In this document: positions 25,491-34,306 of the stretch, in pieces
How positions within the stretch are numbered: the first letter of the stretch is position 1
Layout: each line of letters begins with the position of its first letter
Assembly: GCF_003254575.1 (NCBI RefSeq)
Contig: NZ_QJUA01000022.1
Coordinates: forward strand, 1-64,000
Direction of reading: 5' to 3'
Length of the DNA stretch: 64,000 nucleotides
Origin: Mycobacterium kyogaense
GTDB lineage: Bacteria > Actinomycetota > Actinomycetes > Mycobacteriales > Mycobacteriaceae
The notes under the pieces: generated by a model
The model's input: only the letters and a program-made list of their open reading frames with translations
What the model was told of the DNA's origin: nothing
Databases searched by the model: none
Position numbers and translations under genes: made by a program

Positions 25491-26909
25491 ATGGCTGACG
25501 TCGATTTCACCGCATTGCGTGGATTGCTGATCCCGCTGATCGAAGGCTTATGTTCGTGCACTCATCGAGAACTCGACATCCGGTTCGCCGAGCTCGGCCT
25601 GGTGGAGCCGCCTCAGACGCAGGGTCCGTCGCGCAGCCGCGCCCAACGTGTGCAGGCGGTTGCGGCAGGACTGCCTGACGGTGATCTCCTGAGCGTGGCC
25701 GGCCGAGTCCTGAGCACCGTCGCGGCACGGCCGGTCGAGCGTGTCGCCATCGAAGACATCCTGTGGGCGCCGTCGGGCGCGCCACGAATTCCGAAACGCA
25801 CCCGCCGCGAGATCGCTGCTGCACTGGAGCTCGAGGACTTGGTCGTCGACGAGCGCCGCTTCACCACAATGTTGGAATCGCTGTGGCCGCTGGAACCGCC
25901 CAACCCATTCGACGCCCTGCTCGGGACCGGCCCAGCCCGTCCAGCGCTGTGGGGTCCACCCGATCTGCGCGCCCTGATCTATCAACACGTCTATCGAAAC
26001 CGCGGCGACTGGTCGACCGAGGACCTCTTCGAGCATCTGGGAGCGTTCGAGGCCGCCGACCGTCGTTTCGGCCTGTTCCTCGAAGCGATCACCTCAGCCG
26101 ACGTGGTTCTCCACGAACCCAACCAACGCGCAATCGTCGACACGATCAACCCCTCCCTACGCCAATGTGGACTCCATTTGGCCGAAACTGATATCCGCGA
26201 CGGCTACCCCGTCTTCACCGTGGCCCGGCACGCAGCCGGAGGGATGCGCCGTCCCAAGAACTTGATCTTCGCCTCCCCACGCAAGCCCGACCTGCGGCTC
26301 ACCGACGCCCTCGACAACGACATCGAGATCCTCACCGGCGCCGACGACGTCCTTGTCTATGACCGCCCGATCGGACCGGGCGGACTTCGGTGGCGCGACC
26401 TGCAAGCCTGGTGGCAAGACGTGCAGCCCGAAAACACCCCGAAGCAAGCCAAAAGCATGCTCTACCAACGGCTTCTGCGTGCCATCCCGAGGGAATCCCC
26501 GCCACAGCAACTGCTCTTCACCGCCTATCACAAGATCTTCGGCGAAGCTATCCCCGCCCTTCCGGCGCTGCTACCCGAAGTGTGGCTGCACTGGGACCCC
26601 AAGACCATCCAACAACGCGGCGCCGATGCGCTACTGCGCTTCCGGATGGACTTCCTAATGCTCGCCGGCCCCGAGCGCATCGTCATCGAGGTCGACGGCG
26701 CACACCATTACGCTCACCCGGACGGCCGCCGCGACCCCGTCCGGTATGCGGCCATGATGAGCGCCGACCGCGATCTGCGTCTCAGCGGATACGAGGTGTT
26801 CCGCTTCGGCGCCGAGGACTTGCGCGACCCCGTCCGCGCCATGCCGATGCTCACTGACTTCTTTCAAACGCTTTTTGACCGGCACGGCGTCACCAGGACC
26901 GAAGAATGA
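25491..26909 (+). CDS. AbiJ-related/DUF559-type nuclease protein
   Basis: 472 residues; the ATG is preceded by AAGGG. The C-terminal ~110 residues have the DUF559/MTES_1575 (VSR-like) nuclease pattern: FRMDFLMLAGPERIVIEVDGAHHYA, then DRDLRLSGYEVFRFGAEDL. The D in RMDF and the E-V-D of IEVDG are the expected active-site acids. The N-terminal 250 residues (start FTALRGLLIPLIEGLCSCTHRELDIR; later DRRFGLFLEAITSADVVLHEPNQ) resemble the helical front domains of AbiJ-type abortive-infection proteins; this part is tentative. It is a probable DNA-cutting effector. It begins the rightward run of the defence cargo. Confidence 0.75.
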   Translation: MADVDFTALRGLLIPLIEGLCSCTHRELDIRFAELGLVEPPQTQGPSRSRAQRVQAVAAGLPDGDLLSVAGRVLSTVAARPVERVAIEDILWAPSGAPRIPKRTRREIAAALELEDLVVDERRFTTMLESLWPLEPPNPFDALLGTGPARPALWGPPDLRALIYQHVYRNRGDWSTEDLFEHLGAFEAADRRFGLFLEAITSADVVLHEPNQRAIVDTINPSLRQCGLHLAETDIRDGYPVFTVARHAAGGMRRPKNLIFASPRKPDLRLTDALDNDIEILTGADDVLVYDRPIGPGGLRWRDLQAWWQDVQPENTPKQAKSMLYQRLLRAIPRESPPQQLLFTAYHKIFGEAIPALPALLPEVWLHWDPKTIQQRGADALLRFRMDFLMLAGPERIVIEVDGAHHYAHPDGRRDPVRYAAMMSADRDLRLSGYEVFRFGAEDLRDPVRAMPMLTDFFQTLFDRHGVTRTEE

Positions 26910-26986
26910 GCACGTCGACGTGTCAGAGCGATGTGCCATCGTGGCCCCAGCACGCACGACCGCTACAAATCTTTCAAGGAAGACGC

Positions 26987-27459
26987 GATGTCGAACATCC
27001 CCTCCCCCGCCTGGAACCACCTACGACCCCCACCACAGTGCGGCCAGACTGCTCACCGCCCGCGGTAAACGCCTGGCCGCCGGAATCGTGGCCCTGTTGC
27101 GCTATCGCAGTGACCTCGTCGACAACTTCGACGGCGGCCAATACGAGGTGACCTTGGAGGTGCCCGCCGAAGCCTACGACCAAGCCTGCGGCGCACTGCG
27201 TAGCTGCCTTGACGCGGCTTGCAAAGACGTCGCCGGTCACGGCCATTACGCCGGTCTGCAGATACTCGTGCTGCCCCCGCCGCACAATCCCGACTGGGCT
27301 GCCAAACTCCTCGACGTGTTGCGGCTTCGGCGTGCCCCCTCTGAGCGTATCGAGGCCCCGCCATCAAACCCGCATCCGTCTCAGCGTGATCTCAACCCGC
27401 CTGTCACTGCTCATCAGCTGTGTCGACGCCTCGATAGCGGTGGCCCCAGCGCTGCATTG
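26987..27459 (+). pseudogene. Frameshifted small conserved-looking gene
   Basis: An ATG at 26987, with AGGAAG upstream, opens MSNIPSPAWN and then fails after about 26 codons. Removing one C at about 27017 would join it to TYDPHHSAARLLTARGKRLA in the next frame. That frame continues as a well-behaved protein (LLRYRSDLVDNFDGGQYEVTLEVPAEAY is part of it) to about 27440. This indicates a single-base insertion, either real or a sequencing error. No family is recognised. The restored frame has no stop before the STAND gene, so the 3' boundary given is where coding character fades. Confidence 0.5.
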
Positions 27460-27798
27460 ATCACCGCTGCCACGCCGTGCGCACCGGCCGCCCGCCGCAT
27501 CGGCCTGGTGATTTCTCGCCAGCAGCGGCCTCGCCTCGTGGGCCCCCGGTTCGGTCGGAGCGTGCCGAACTGCAGGTTGAGCCCGTGCACAGGTCGAGGA
27601 CGATCCGGCAGAAGTTCCTTGGGTCCAGTGCCGCGACGCCCGGCCCCAGTATCGAGCTGTGTCCGCACCGTCCGCCCCCACCGGGGCACCGTTCTGGCGA
27701 TCGGACACGCGCAGCCCTCTTGGTCTGCCGGATCCGGCGAGGAGGCGCACCGCGCGCTGTTCGCACACATTGTGTCGAGGCGCACGTACTTTCAGGGG
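27460..27798. other. Arg/Pro/Ser-rich open but probably non-coding stretch
   Basis: The frame is open into the STAND gene, but the translation is low-complexity and rich in R, P and S, unlike its neighbours. It probably contains the 5' region of the STAND gene or a decayed 3' end of the preceding gene. Confidence 0.45.
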
Positions 27799-30582
27799 GT
27801 GATCTACGACCTCACCCGCCTGGGTAGTAAGCGATTCGAGCACCTCGCTCAAGCGCTGGCGATCGCCAACCTCGGTGCGGGTGTCACGATCTTTGGCTCT
27901 GGCCCAGACGGCGGACGCGAGGCAACCTTCGACGGCCCTGTGAGCATGGAAGGCAGCGGCGACTGGGACGGCTACGGGGTCGTTCAAGCCAAGTACAAAG
28001 AACAGCTGGCCGCTACGGCGAGTGATCAGTCCTGGTTCTTTCAGCAGGTCACCGCCGAACTGGATGCTTGGGTTCATCCCAAGTCCAAACGTCGCCGCAA
28101 ACCCGAATACCTACTCATCGTCACCAACGTCACCCTCTCCGCGGTCGCGCACTCAGGCGGATTGGACCGCATTGACGCTCTTTTCACCTATTACAGAGAC
28201 CTCAAAGAAAAGAAGCCCGACGGCAGCCATCGCAAGATCGGGCTCCCCGGTTTGCGCGGCTACCACGTCTGGCATGCCGACCATTTGAATCGCCTGCTGG
28301 ATGGAAACAGTGACATTCGGACCACCTACGCTGACCTAATTCTGCCCGGTGACGTGATCTCCCGCCTGTACGAGCAAGTCGCGGAGTCCGACCAACGGGT
28401 GGCGCACGCTTGGATCACTCACGTATCACGCACCCTGAGAAACGACACCGCCGTCGAACTCGGTGAGTCCGGCGACAGCAACAACACTCCCCTGCCCTTG
28501 GCCGAAATCGCGGTGGACCTCCCAGCATCGTTTTCACCGCGCAAGGAAACACCATCGCTAGCACTGAAGACCTTGGTTGAACGAGGTGACCAGGTGTTAT
28601 CTCCTGCCCTTCGACCGGCCAGCCGGGACCGGATCGTGGTTCTCGGCGGGCCGGGATCCGGAAAGTCGACGTTGTCAAAATTACTGTGCCAGTTGTATCG
28701 CGTGGCGTTGGTGCATCACCCGCCTACAAGCGGGCGAGTACTACCCCAGGTGGCAACTCAAGCCGATCAGATCCGCAGCGAGTTCGACAATGAGGGTCTA
28801 CCCCACCCCACCCTTCATCGACTTCCCGTCCGAGTCGTCCTAAGCAAATTCGCCGACGCGGTCACTAGGTCCAGGACCTTGACGCTCCTTCAGCACATCG
28901 TCGAAGTGATCAATGAGCGCAGCTCCGATCCCATCACCGTTGCCGAAGCGAAGCGGCTCATCACGGCATGGCCCCTTCTGGTCGTTCTCGATGGGATGGA
29001 CGAAGTGGCATCGGCAGAGAATCGCCGCGAAGTGTCGTCGCGAGTGTCAGACTTCCTCATCGAGATGGCGGCCATCGGCAGCGACGTCCTCACCGTGTGC
29101 ACCTCTCGGCCCGTCGGATTTGAACTCGACAGCGACATCAACTACGAAGAACTGCACCTATCCCCGCTGACCACCGACGACGCGATGCACTACGCGTCGC
29201 GACTACTGAGCTGCAAATTCGCCACCAACCCGGACCGCAAGGAGCAGACGCTCCAGCGGCTGCAGGAGGCAACGCGAACAGTCGACACCGTGCGGTTGAT
29301 GACTTCGCCACTACAGGTGACGATCTTGACCCTGTTGCTCGAACAGCGCCGCGTAGCACCGGCAAGCCGCTACGGGCTATTCAGCAGCTACTACGACACG
29401 ATTTATGCACGTGAATGCAATAAGCCGGAGGGCATTGGTGACGTCCTCGAAATGTACCGGTCGCAGTTCGACCAACTCCACGAGCAATGCGGACTCGCCA
29501 TTCATGCGCGTGCCGAGCAAGCCGGCGCAGCCGAATCGGTGCTTCCGTTAGCAGATCTCGAGCAGACGGCGCGCGGCATCCTTCAAGCCGAAGGATACCC
29601 AGAAACAGACACCGACTCTCTCATCCCGCAGGTCCTCCGCCTTGCTCAACAACGCTTGGTGCTTCTCGTTCCCCGGATGGCCGGTGTCGCTTTCGAAATC
29701 CGCAGCCTTGCTGAGTTCTTTGCGGCACGCTGTCTGATGGCAACCGAAGACGCCGCCACCAACCTCGAAGTTCTTGTCCCATCAGCGCATTGGAGGCATA
29801 CCTGGCTGCTGGCCGCCGGCCAGATATTCGCACAACGACGCGAGCTGCGCGACGCGGTCATGAGCCGACTACTCGCAGCCGATCACGTCAGCGCGGTAAA
29901 TCGACTGGTCATGCCGGGATCAGTTCTGGCGATCGAAGCACTCGATGATGGATTCGCCGCCACGGCTCCCCGATTTGAGCAGGACCTAGTCGTCGCGGCA
30001 CTGCGGCTACTGAAAGGACCCATCGGCAGCCACATTATGTTGCTTGGCGACGCGCTCGCGCCGTTCATGCAGCGGTTACCCCTGCTGGAACAAACAGTGT
30101 GGCGTGAGATCGAGGCGTTACTGGCCGACCACAGCCCCGGGGCGACCCGCGCGTTCCTCAGCCACCTATCGACCCTCACCGATTACGAGTCGATCGCACT
30201 TCGGGCGAACAACCGGCTGACTGAGTACACCGAGCGGCACCCTTCAAATACTGTCGGCGAGAATTCAGATCATCGCTCAGACGAACAGCGAATCCGGGCC
30301 AACCTCATTGCCGCTGGACTAATACCTGGTGATCACGATGATCCCCGACTGCTACACACGATCGCCGGAAGGAGTACCGACGGAAGCGATGCCGACCTCT
30401 GGCTTCGCCAGGCCAGGGAAATCGTCGTCGACGGCTGTCAGGACGGTTACTCTCTGCGGTCTAAATTGCGCGCATCGCTGGCCGAAGCCATTGAGCACGA
30501 CAGCGTCGCCCACCTACTCCTGGTCCCTGCGCCGTACAGTCTAGGATCGACTGCGCAGCCGGGGGGTTTGCATGGCGATTAG
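27799..30582 (+). CDS. STAND NTPase: N-terminal Mrr-like nuclease plus NACHT domain
   Basis: 927 residues from the GTG at 27799; homologous-looking proteins begin with the same YDLTRLGSKRFEHL motif. Residues 1-150 form a nuclease-like domain with GPDGGRE (35-41) and QAK (63-65). NACHT/STAND ATPase follows: Walker A GGPGSGKST (about 281-289) and Walker B LLVVLDGMDEV (about 392-402), then a long helical C-terminal part suited to sensing. This matches the effector-NACHT-sensor plan of antiviral STAND proteins, in which target binding triggers oligomerisation and DNA cleavage. Its 3' end overlaps the next helicase gene by 11 bp, indicating coupled expression. Confidence 0.8.
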   Translation: MIYDLTRLGSKRFEHLAQALAIANLGAGVTIFGSGPDGGREATFDGPVSMEGSGDWDGYGVVQAKYKEQLAATASDQSWFFQQVTAELDAWVHPKSKRRRKPEYLLIVTNVTLSAVAHSGGLDRIDALFTYYRDLKEKKPDGSHRKIGLPGLRGYHVWHADHLNRLLDGNSDIRTTYADLILPGDVISRLYEQVAESDQRVAHAWITHVSRTLRNDTAVELGESGDSNNTPLPLAEIAVDLPASFSPRKETPSLALKTLVERGDQVLSPALRPASRDRIVVLGGPGSGKSTLSKLLCQLYRVALVHHPPTSGRVLPQVATQADQIRSEFDNEGLPHPTLHRLPVRVVLSKFADAVTRSRTLTLLQHIVEVINERSSDPITVAEAKRLITAWPLLVVLDGMDEVASAENRREVSSRVSDFLIEMAAIGSDVLTVCTSRPVGFELDSDINYEELHLSPLTTDDAMHYASRLLSCKFATNPDRKEQTLQRLQEATRTVDTVRLMTSPLQVTILTLLLEQRRVAPASRYGLFSSYYDTIYARECNKPEGIGDVLEMYRSQFDQLHEQCGLAIHARAEQAGAAESVLPLADLEQTARGILQAEGYPETDTDSLIPQVLRLAQQRLVLLVPRMAGVAFEIRSLAEFFAARCLMATEDAATNLEVLVPSAHWRHTWLLAAGQIFAQRRELRDAVMSRLLAADHVSAVNRLVMPGSVLAIEALDDGFAATAPRFEQDLVVAALRLLKGPIGSHIMLLGDALAPFMQRLPLLEQTVWREIEALLADHSPGATRAFLSHLSTLTDYESIALRANNRLTEYTERHPSNTVGENSDHRSDEQRIRANLIAAGLIPGDHDDPRLLHTIAGRSTDGSDADLWLRQAREIVVDGCQDGYSLRSKLRASLAEAIEHDSVAHLLLVPAPYSLGSTAQPGGLHGD

Positions 30583-33500
30583 TACAGCCAATGTCTGGGC
30601 CGAACAGTTCGACATCGGCGGCAACACAATTCGTCAGCTGCTCGTTCCCGCATGCGGGGAGCTGGCCGTCTCCGAGGACGCTGGTGACATCAGTGTGCAT
30701 GGCTGTTACGGTCAATGGTCGGCCATCCGTGGCGCGGGCGGTGACGCTAAAGAGCATCTCGTCGCGATCCTTCCGACCGTCAATCGGTCAACGTTTCGCG
30801 TCAGCTGGAGCGGCAATCGCAAGCTCCTGGATCCCGATGCGGTGCTTGAGACTTTCAGGGAAGCAATCGGTTTCACTCCTCACGACGAACCTGGCAGCTT
30901 GCGCCGTCCACAGATCGCCGCTTTGCACTCAATCGTCGGATACCAGTCCTCAGGCTTGCACGAGCCCGCCACTGTCGTAATGCCCACCGGCACCGGAAAA
31001 ACCGAGACGATGCTCGCGTGGATGGTGGCCACCCGCCCGGCCAAACTGTTGGTAATCGTGCCCTCCACCGCACTGCGCAATCAGATCGCAGCGAAGTTCG
31101 AATCGCTGGGGATTCTCCAGCGCGAAGGCATCGTGTCGCCGATGGCACAGCGGCCATGCGTCGGCCGACTCGAGCACGGATTCACCGACCCCGGTGACGC
31201 TGCGATCTTCGTTCAACGATGCAACGTGGTGGTAGCAACCCCCAATGCCCTACATGCTGGCGATCCTGACGCGCGTGCCCTGCTGCTGGCCCGCTTCACC
31301 CACCTTGTGGTCGACGAAGCGCACCATGCGCCCGCGACGACGTGGACATCTATCATCCGCCAGTTCGATACACGTCCAGTATTGCTGTTCACCGCGACAC
31401 CATTCCGCACGGACGGACGTTCATTACCGGGGCGCGTCATTTCGCGGTTCCCACTGCGCGAGGCCCAGAACGACGGCTACTTCAGTCGCATCGAATTCGC
31501 CTCCATTGTCGCTATCGGGGACCCCGACCGCGACCTCGCCGCTGCAGCGATCGCCCGACTGACGAGGGACCGCGAGGCAGGATTCGAGCACATCTTGCTG
31601 GCGCGCGCCGCGACAAAAGCGCGCGCCGAAGAGATATTCGCCATGTACCAGTCGATGGCACCCGAAGCTGAACCACAGCTGCTGCATGACGGCCTCAGCC
31701 CACGCCGAAAGGCAGAAGCGCTCACTGCGCTCTCCGATCGCCGATGCCATCTGATCGTCTGCGTCGACATGCTCGGCGAGGGATTCGACCTGCCCAACCT
31801 GAAAATCGCTGCCTTCCACGACAACCGCAGGTCCCTCGGGCCGGTGATACAGCTCGTCGGTCGGCTGGCGAGAACCCAATCTACGACATCTATTGGTCCA
31901 GCGAGCGTATTCGTCTCCCGAGACCCCGCGACTCAATTCTCGCCACTGCGGAAACTGCTGAGGGAAGATCCCGACTGGGACAAAGTACTCAGCGACGTCA
32001 CCGACCGCGCGATCGCAAGAGCCGAAAAGGTCAGCGAGTTCGATCAGTCCTTTACAACGACACCGTCGGAGGTGCCCGTCGGTTTGGTGGAGCCGAAAAT
32101 GAGCGCCGTGGCCTACCGGACCTACGCGACCGAGTGGAATCCTGATGCAGCGCTGGATGTTTACGGTGAATCCATACTGGAAGGCGTCATCAGCGTGAGC
32201 TCGGCCGACAACGTCGCGTGGTTCGTGATCGAGTCGGTCGGTGACCTCAGATGGGGTGACGTACCTGGATTACAGGCCGTGTCATACGACTTGGTCGCGA
32301 TGTACTTCGACAACAGTCTCGGTTTGCTATTCATCCACGGCTCCGATACTGATCGCAAGTACGACGAGTTGGCCCAGGCCGTGCTCGCCGAAGAGCCGGC
32401 GATGGTCCGCGGGATGGACACGTTCCGTGTCTTTGCACGAGTCGATCGCCTCATACCGACAAATGTCGGGTTGCTCGATTCACGCGACCGCGACAAGCGC
32501 TTCTCCATGCACGTCGGCAGCGATGTGGAAACCGCACTGAATGAGGCCGAACGCAACCACAAAACCAACACCCATATCGCCGCGAAAGCGTTCGAGGACG
32601 GCGAACGGGTGACTATCGCTGCCGCGCTGTCGGGCCGCTTCTGGTCGATGCGTACCGCACCGGGCCTATCTCAGTGGCGGGACTGGTGTCGGCGCCAAGG
32701 CGTCAAATTGCTTGATACATCAGTTGATTTGCGTTCCTTGTTCCGAGAGATGATCATTCCGATGGCGGTAACAAAGCGGCCGCAGCACCCACTGCTGGCC
32801 GTGGAATGGCCGTGGAACCTCTACCTCGGCACCGGTACCGCTCAACACGCGGTCTACGACGGCAAGAGATTCCTACTCACCGATGTCGACTTCCGCATCG
32901 ACGATTACTCAGGCGAGGGACCATTCCGGTTCTCGGTAGTGACGACTCTGTGGGAGGTTGCGTATACGGCGGTGGTGGGTGATACGGGTCTGCATTACCG
33001 AGCCGTCAACGCCGAAGTCGAGGTCGAGAGCCGCGGATCGGCGGTCCCGCTGTCGACATGGTTCAACAACCACAAGCCGACCCTGTTCCTCAGCGGCGAC
33101 CGACTCATCACCGGCGATGATCGCTTGCTCGAGCCGCGCACTGAACTGCCGCCCTACGACCGCGCCAACCTATCGTCGCTGCCGTGGGCTGCTGACGGAG
33201 TTGACATCACGGTGGAGTCCCAAGGTACCAACCGGCGCCAAGACTCCGTGCAGGCCTACATGTCTCGACACCTGCAGCAGCATCAGGCATTCGATGTCCT
33301 CATCGACGACGACCGCGCGGGCGAGGCAGCTGATCTGGTAGGCCTACGGATCGACGGCAGCGATTTGGTTGTCACGCTGGTGCACTGCAAATACTCATCG
33401 CAATCCACCCCCGGCGGCCGGCTCGCCGACCTCTACGAGGTATGCGGTCAGGCCACCCGCGGGGCCCGCTGGCGAGACCATGGAGCGATCCCGCTGATCA

Positions 33501-33754
33501 ACCACATCGATCGCCGCGCACGCAACTACGCGTTGCGAACAGGACAAACCGCCTACGAAGTCGGTGATCGAGAAGCGCTCCTGCGCATTCAGGAACGCGC
33601 ACCGCTGCTGTTCATCCGATTCGCGACCATTATCGCCCAACCAGGCCTAAGCATCGCGGCCAGCACGAACGAGCAGATGCGCCTGCTCGCGGGCGCCGAG
33701 TCCTACGTCAGGGCGGTGACCAAGGGGACGTTCGGCGTCTACTGCTCCACCTGA
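30572..33754 (+). CDS. SF2 DEAH-box helicase with C-terminal nuclease-like region
   Basis: 1060 residues. Helicase motifs: MPTGTGKTE (near 137), VVDEAHHAP (near 247), FTATPFRTD (near 276), DMLGEGFDLPNLKIAAF and QLVGRLART. A long middle domain follows. Near residue 915-945 FDVLIDDDRAGEAADLVGLRI and VTLVHCKYSS give a D...x-C-K nuclease-like signature, comparable with the AK motif of the other helicase. The ATG lies inside the STAND gene end (11-bp overlap). The two helicases are not close sequence copies but share the same plan. Probably a nucleic-acid translocase and nuclease of the cargo system. Confidence 0.85.
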   Translation: MAISTANVWAEQFDIGGNTIRQLLVPACGELAVSEDAGDISVHGCYGQWSAIRGAGGDAKEHLVAILPTVNRSTFRVSWSGNRKLLDPDAVLETFREAIGFTPHDEPGSLRRPQIAALHSIVGYQSSGLHEPATVVMPTGTGKTETMLAWMVATRPAKLLVIVPSTALRNQIAAKFESLGILQREGIVSPMAQRPCVGRLEHGFTDPGDAAIFVQRCNVVVATPNALHAGDPDARALLLARFTHLVVDEAHHAPATTWTSIIRQFDTRPVLLFTATPFRTDGRSLPGRVISRFPLREAQNDGYFSRIEFASIVAIGDPDRDLAAAAIARLTRDREAGFEHILLARAATKARAEEIFAMYQSMAPEAEPQLLHDGLSPRRKAEALTALSDRRCHLIVCVDMLGEGFDLPNLKIAAFHDNRRSLGPVIQLVGRLARTQSTTSIGPASVFVSRDPATQFSPLRKLLREDPDWDKVLSDVTDRAIARAEKVSEFDQSFTTTPSEVPVGLVEPKMSAVAYRTYATEWNPDAALDVYGESILEGVISVSSADNVAWFVIESVGDLRWGDVPGLQAVSYDLVAMYFDNSLGLLFIHGSDTDRKYDELAQAVLAEEPAMVRGMDTFRVFARVDRLIPTNVGLLDSRDRDKRFSMHVGSDVETALNEAERNHKTNTHIAAKAFEDGERVTIAAALSGRFWSMRTAPGLSQWRDWCRRQGVKLLDTSVDLRSLFREMIIPMAVTKRPQHPLLAVEWPWNLYLGTGTAQHAVYDGKRFLLTDVDFRIDDYSGEGPFRFSVVTTLWEVAYTAVVGDTGLHYRAVNAEVEVESRGSAVPLSTWFNNHKPTLFLSGDRLITGDDRLLEPRTELPPYDRANLSSLPWAADGVDITVESQGTNRRQDSVQAYMSRHLQQHQAFDVLIDDDRAGEAADLVGLRIDGSDLVVTLVHCKYSSQSTPGGRLADLYEVCGQATRGARWRDHGAIPLINHIDRRARNYALRTGQTAYEVGDREALLRIQERAPLLFIRFATIIAQPGLSIAASTNEQMRLLAGAESYVRAVTKGTFGVYCST

Positions 33755-33826
33755 CCGATCCGGACTGCCCCGTTGCCGCGCCCTCCAAGCCAAACCCACC
33801 TGAAACAATCAGATGAAGTCGCCCCT

Positions 33827-33886
33827 CCGGCGCTCTCAAGTCGTTCTGGAATTTATCCGGCGCTCTCAAGTCGTTCTGGAATTTAT
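33827..33886 (+). repeat. Two perfect 30-bp tandem repeats plus degenerate copies
   Basis: Units at 33827-33856 and 33857-33886 are identical; each begins CCGGCGCTCTCAAG and ends GGAATTTAT. A degenerate third unit starts at 33887 (CCGGCACTCTCACG), and a related CGCTCTCAGGAAGTTCCGGAT occurs near 33969. Tandem sites of this size at an element end suit transposase (TnsB) or integrase arm binding. Confidence 0.7.
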
Positions 33887-33985
33887 CCGGCACTCTCACG
33901 TTATCGCGGATTGCCTGGCCTGATCCCCTCCGCAACGAGATGAGAGCGCGCTGGTCAGCGCTCCCCCGCGCTCTCAGGAAGTTCC

Positions 33986-34272
33986 GGATCGGACAGTCAG
34001 TGTCCGATCCAAACCCCGTTCAGAGCAATCCCAGAAAGCTGAGCTCAATCGGACGTCAACGTCACCTGCTCGAGAACGATCTGACAACGCTAACCCAAGG
34101 TCTCCGCCCGTGCGCCTGGCGGCGCACGTTCGCCGACGCGCACATTGATCCCCGGGACCACCCGGCAGCGCGCCTAACCGGACGATTATCGACCTAGAAC
34201 TACCCGACACCGGCGGACGCCCCACGGCCTCGAGATCCCCGCCCTCCACGCCCAATTCGTCACTGTGACGTT
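33986..34272 (+). repeat. Right copy of the ~285-bp element-end sequence
   Basis: Starts with a strong hairpin (GGATCGGACA / TGTCCGATCC, 33986-34010), then motifs at 34073, 34155 and 34196 related to GAACTACCTGACAG, then the 18-bp core ATTCGTCACTGTGACGTT at 34255-34272. Order, orientation and spacing match the left copy at 9667-9956. Confidence 0.7.
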
Positions 34273-34306
34273 CAACTGGTCCGGCCGCCGGCGTCTTCTG
34301 ATGCTC

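Larger units (their letters stand above)
9939..34272 (+). mobile_element. 24.3-kb composite element: tyrosine recombinase, Tn7-like module and defence cargo
   Basis: Bounded by identical 18-bp direct repeats (9939-9956 and 34255-34272). It contains a tyrosine recombinase at the left, tnsA-tnsB-tnsC-tniQ, small accessory genes and a helicase/nuclease/STAND cargo. Base composition is visibly lower in GC than in the flanks, with AT-rich patches around 10010-10040 and 20820-20850. The exact boundaries are inferred from the direct repeats. I could not find inverted Tn7-type ends, so which enzyme moves the whole unit is open. Confidence 0.7.
33755..34306. other. Right terminal region of the mobile element
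   Basis: About 550 bp without a gene. It holds two perfect 30-bp tandem repeats (33827-33886), a third degenerate copy, and the right copy of the element-end sequence (33986-34272), followed by the start of chromosomal sequence. Confidence 0.6.

Noticed and set aside
9939..34272. CRISPR-associated transposon
   Set aside because: tnsABC-tniQ is present, but there are no cas genes and no CRISPR array; the two 30-bp tandem units at 33827 have no spacers.
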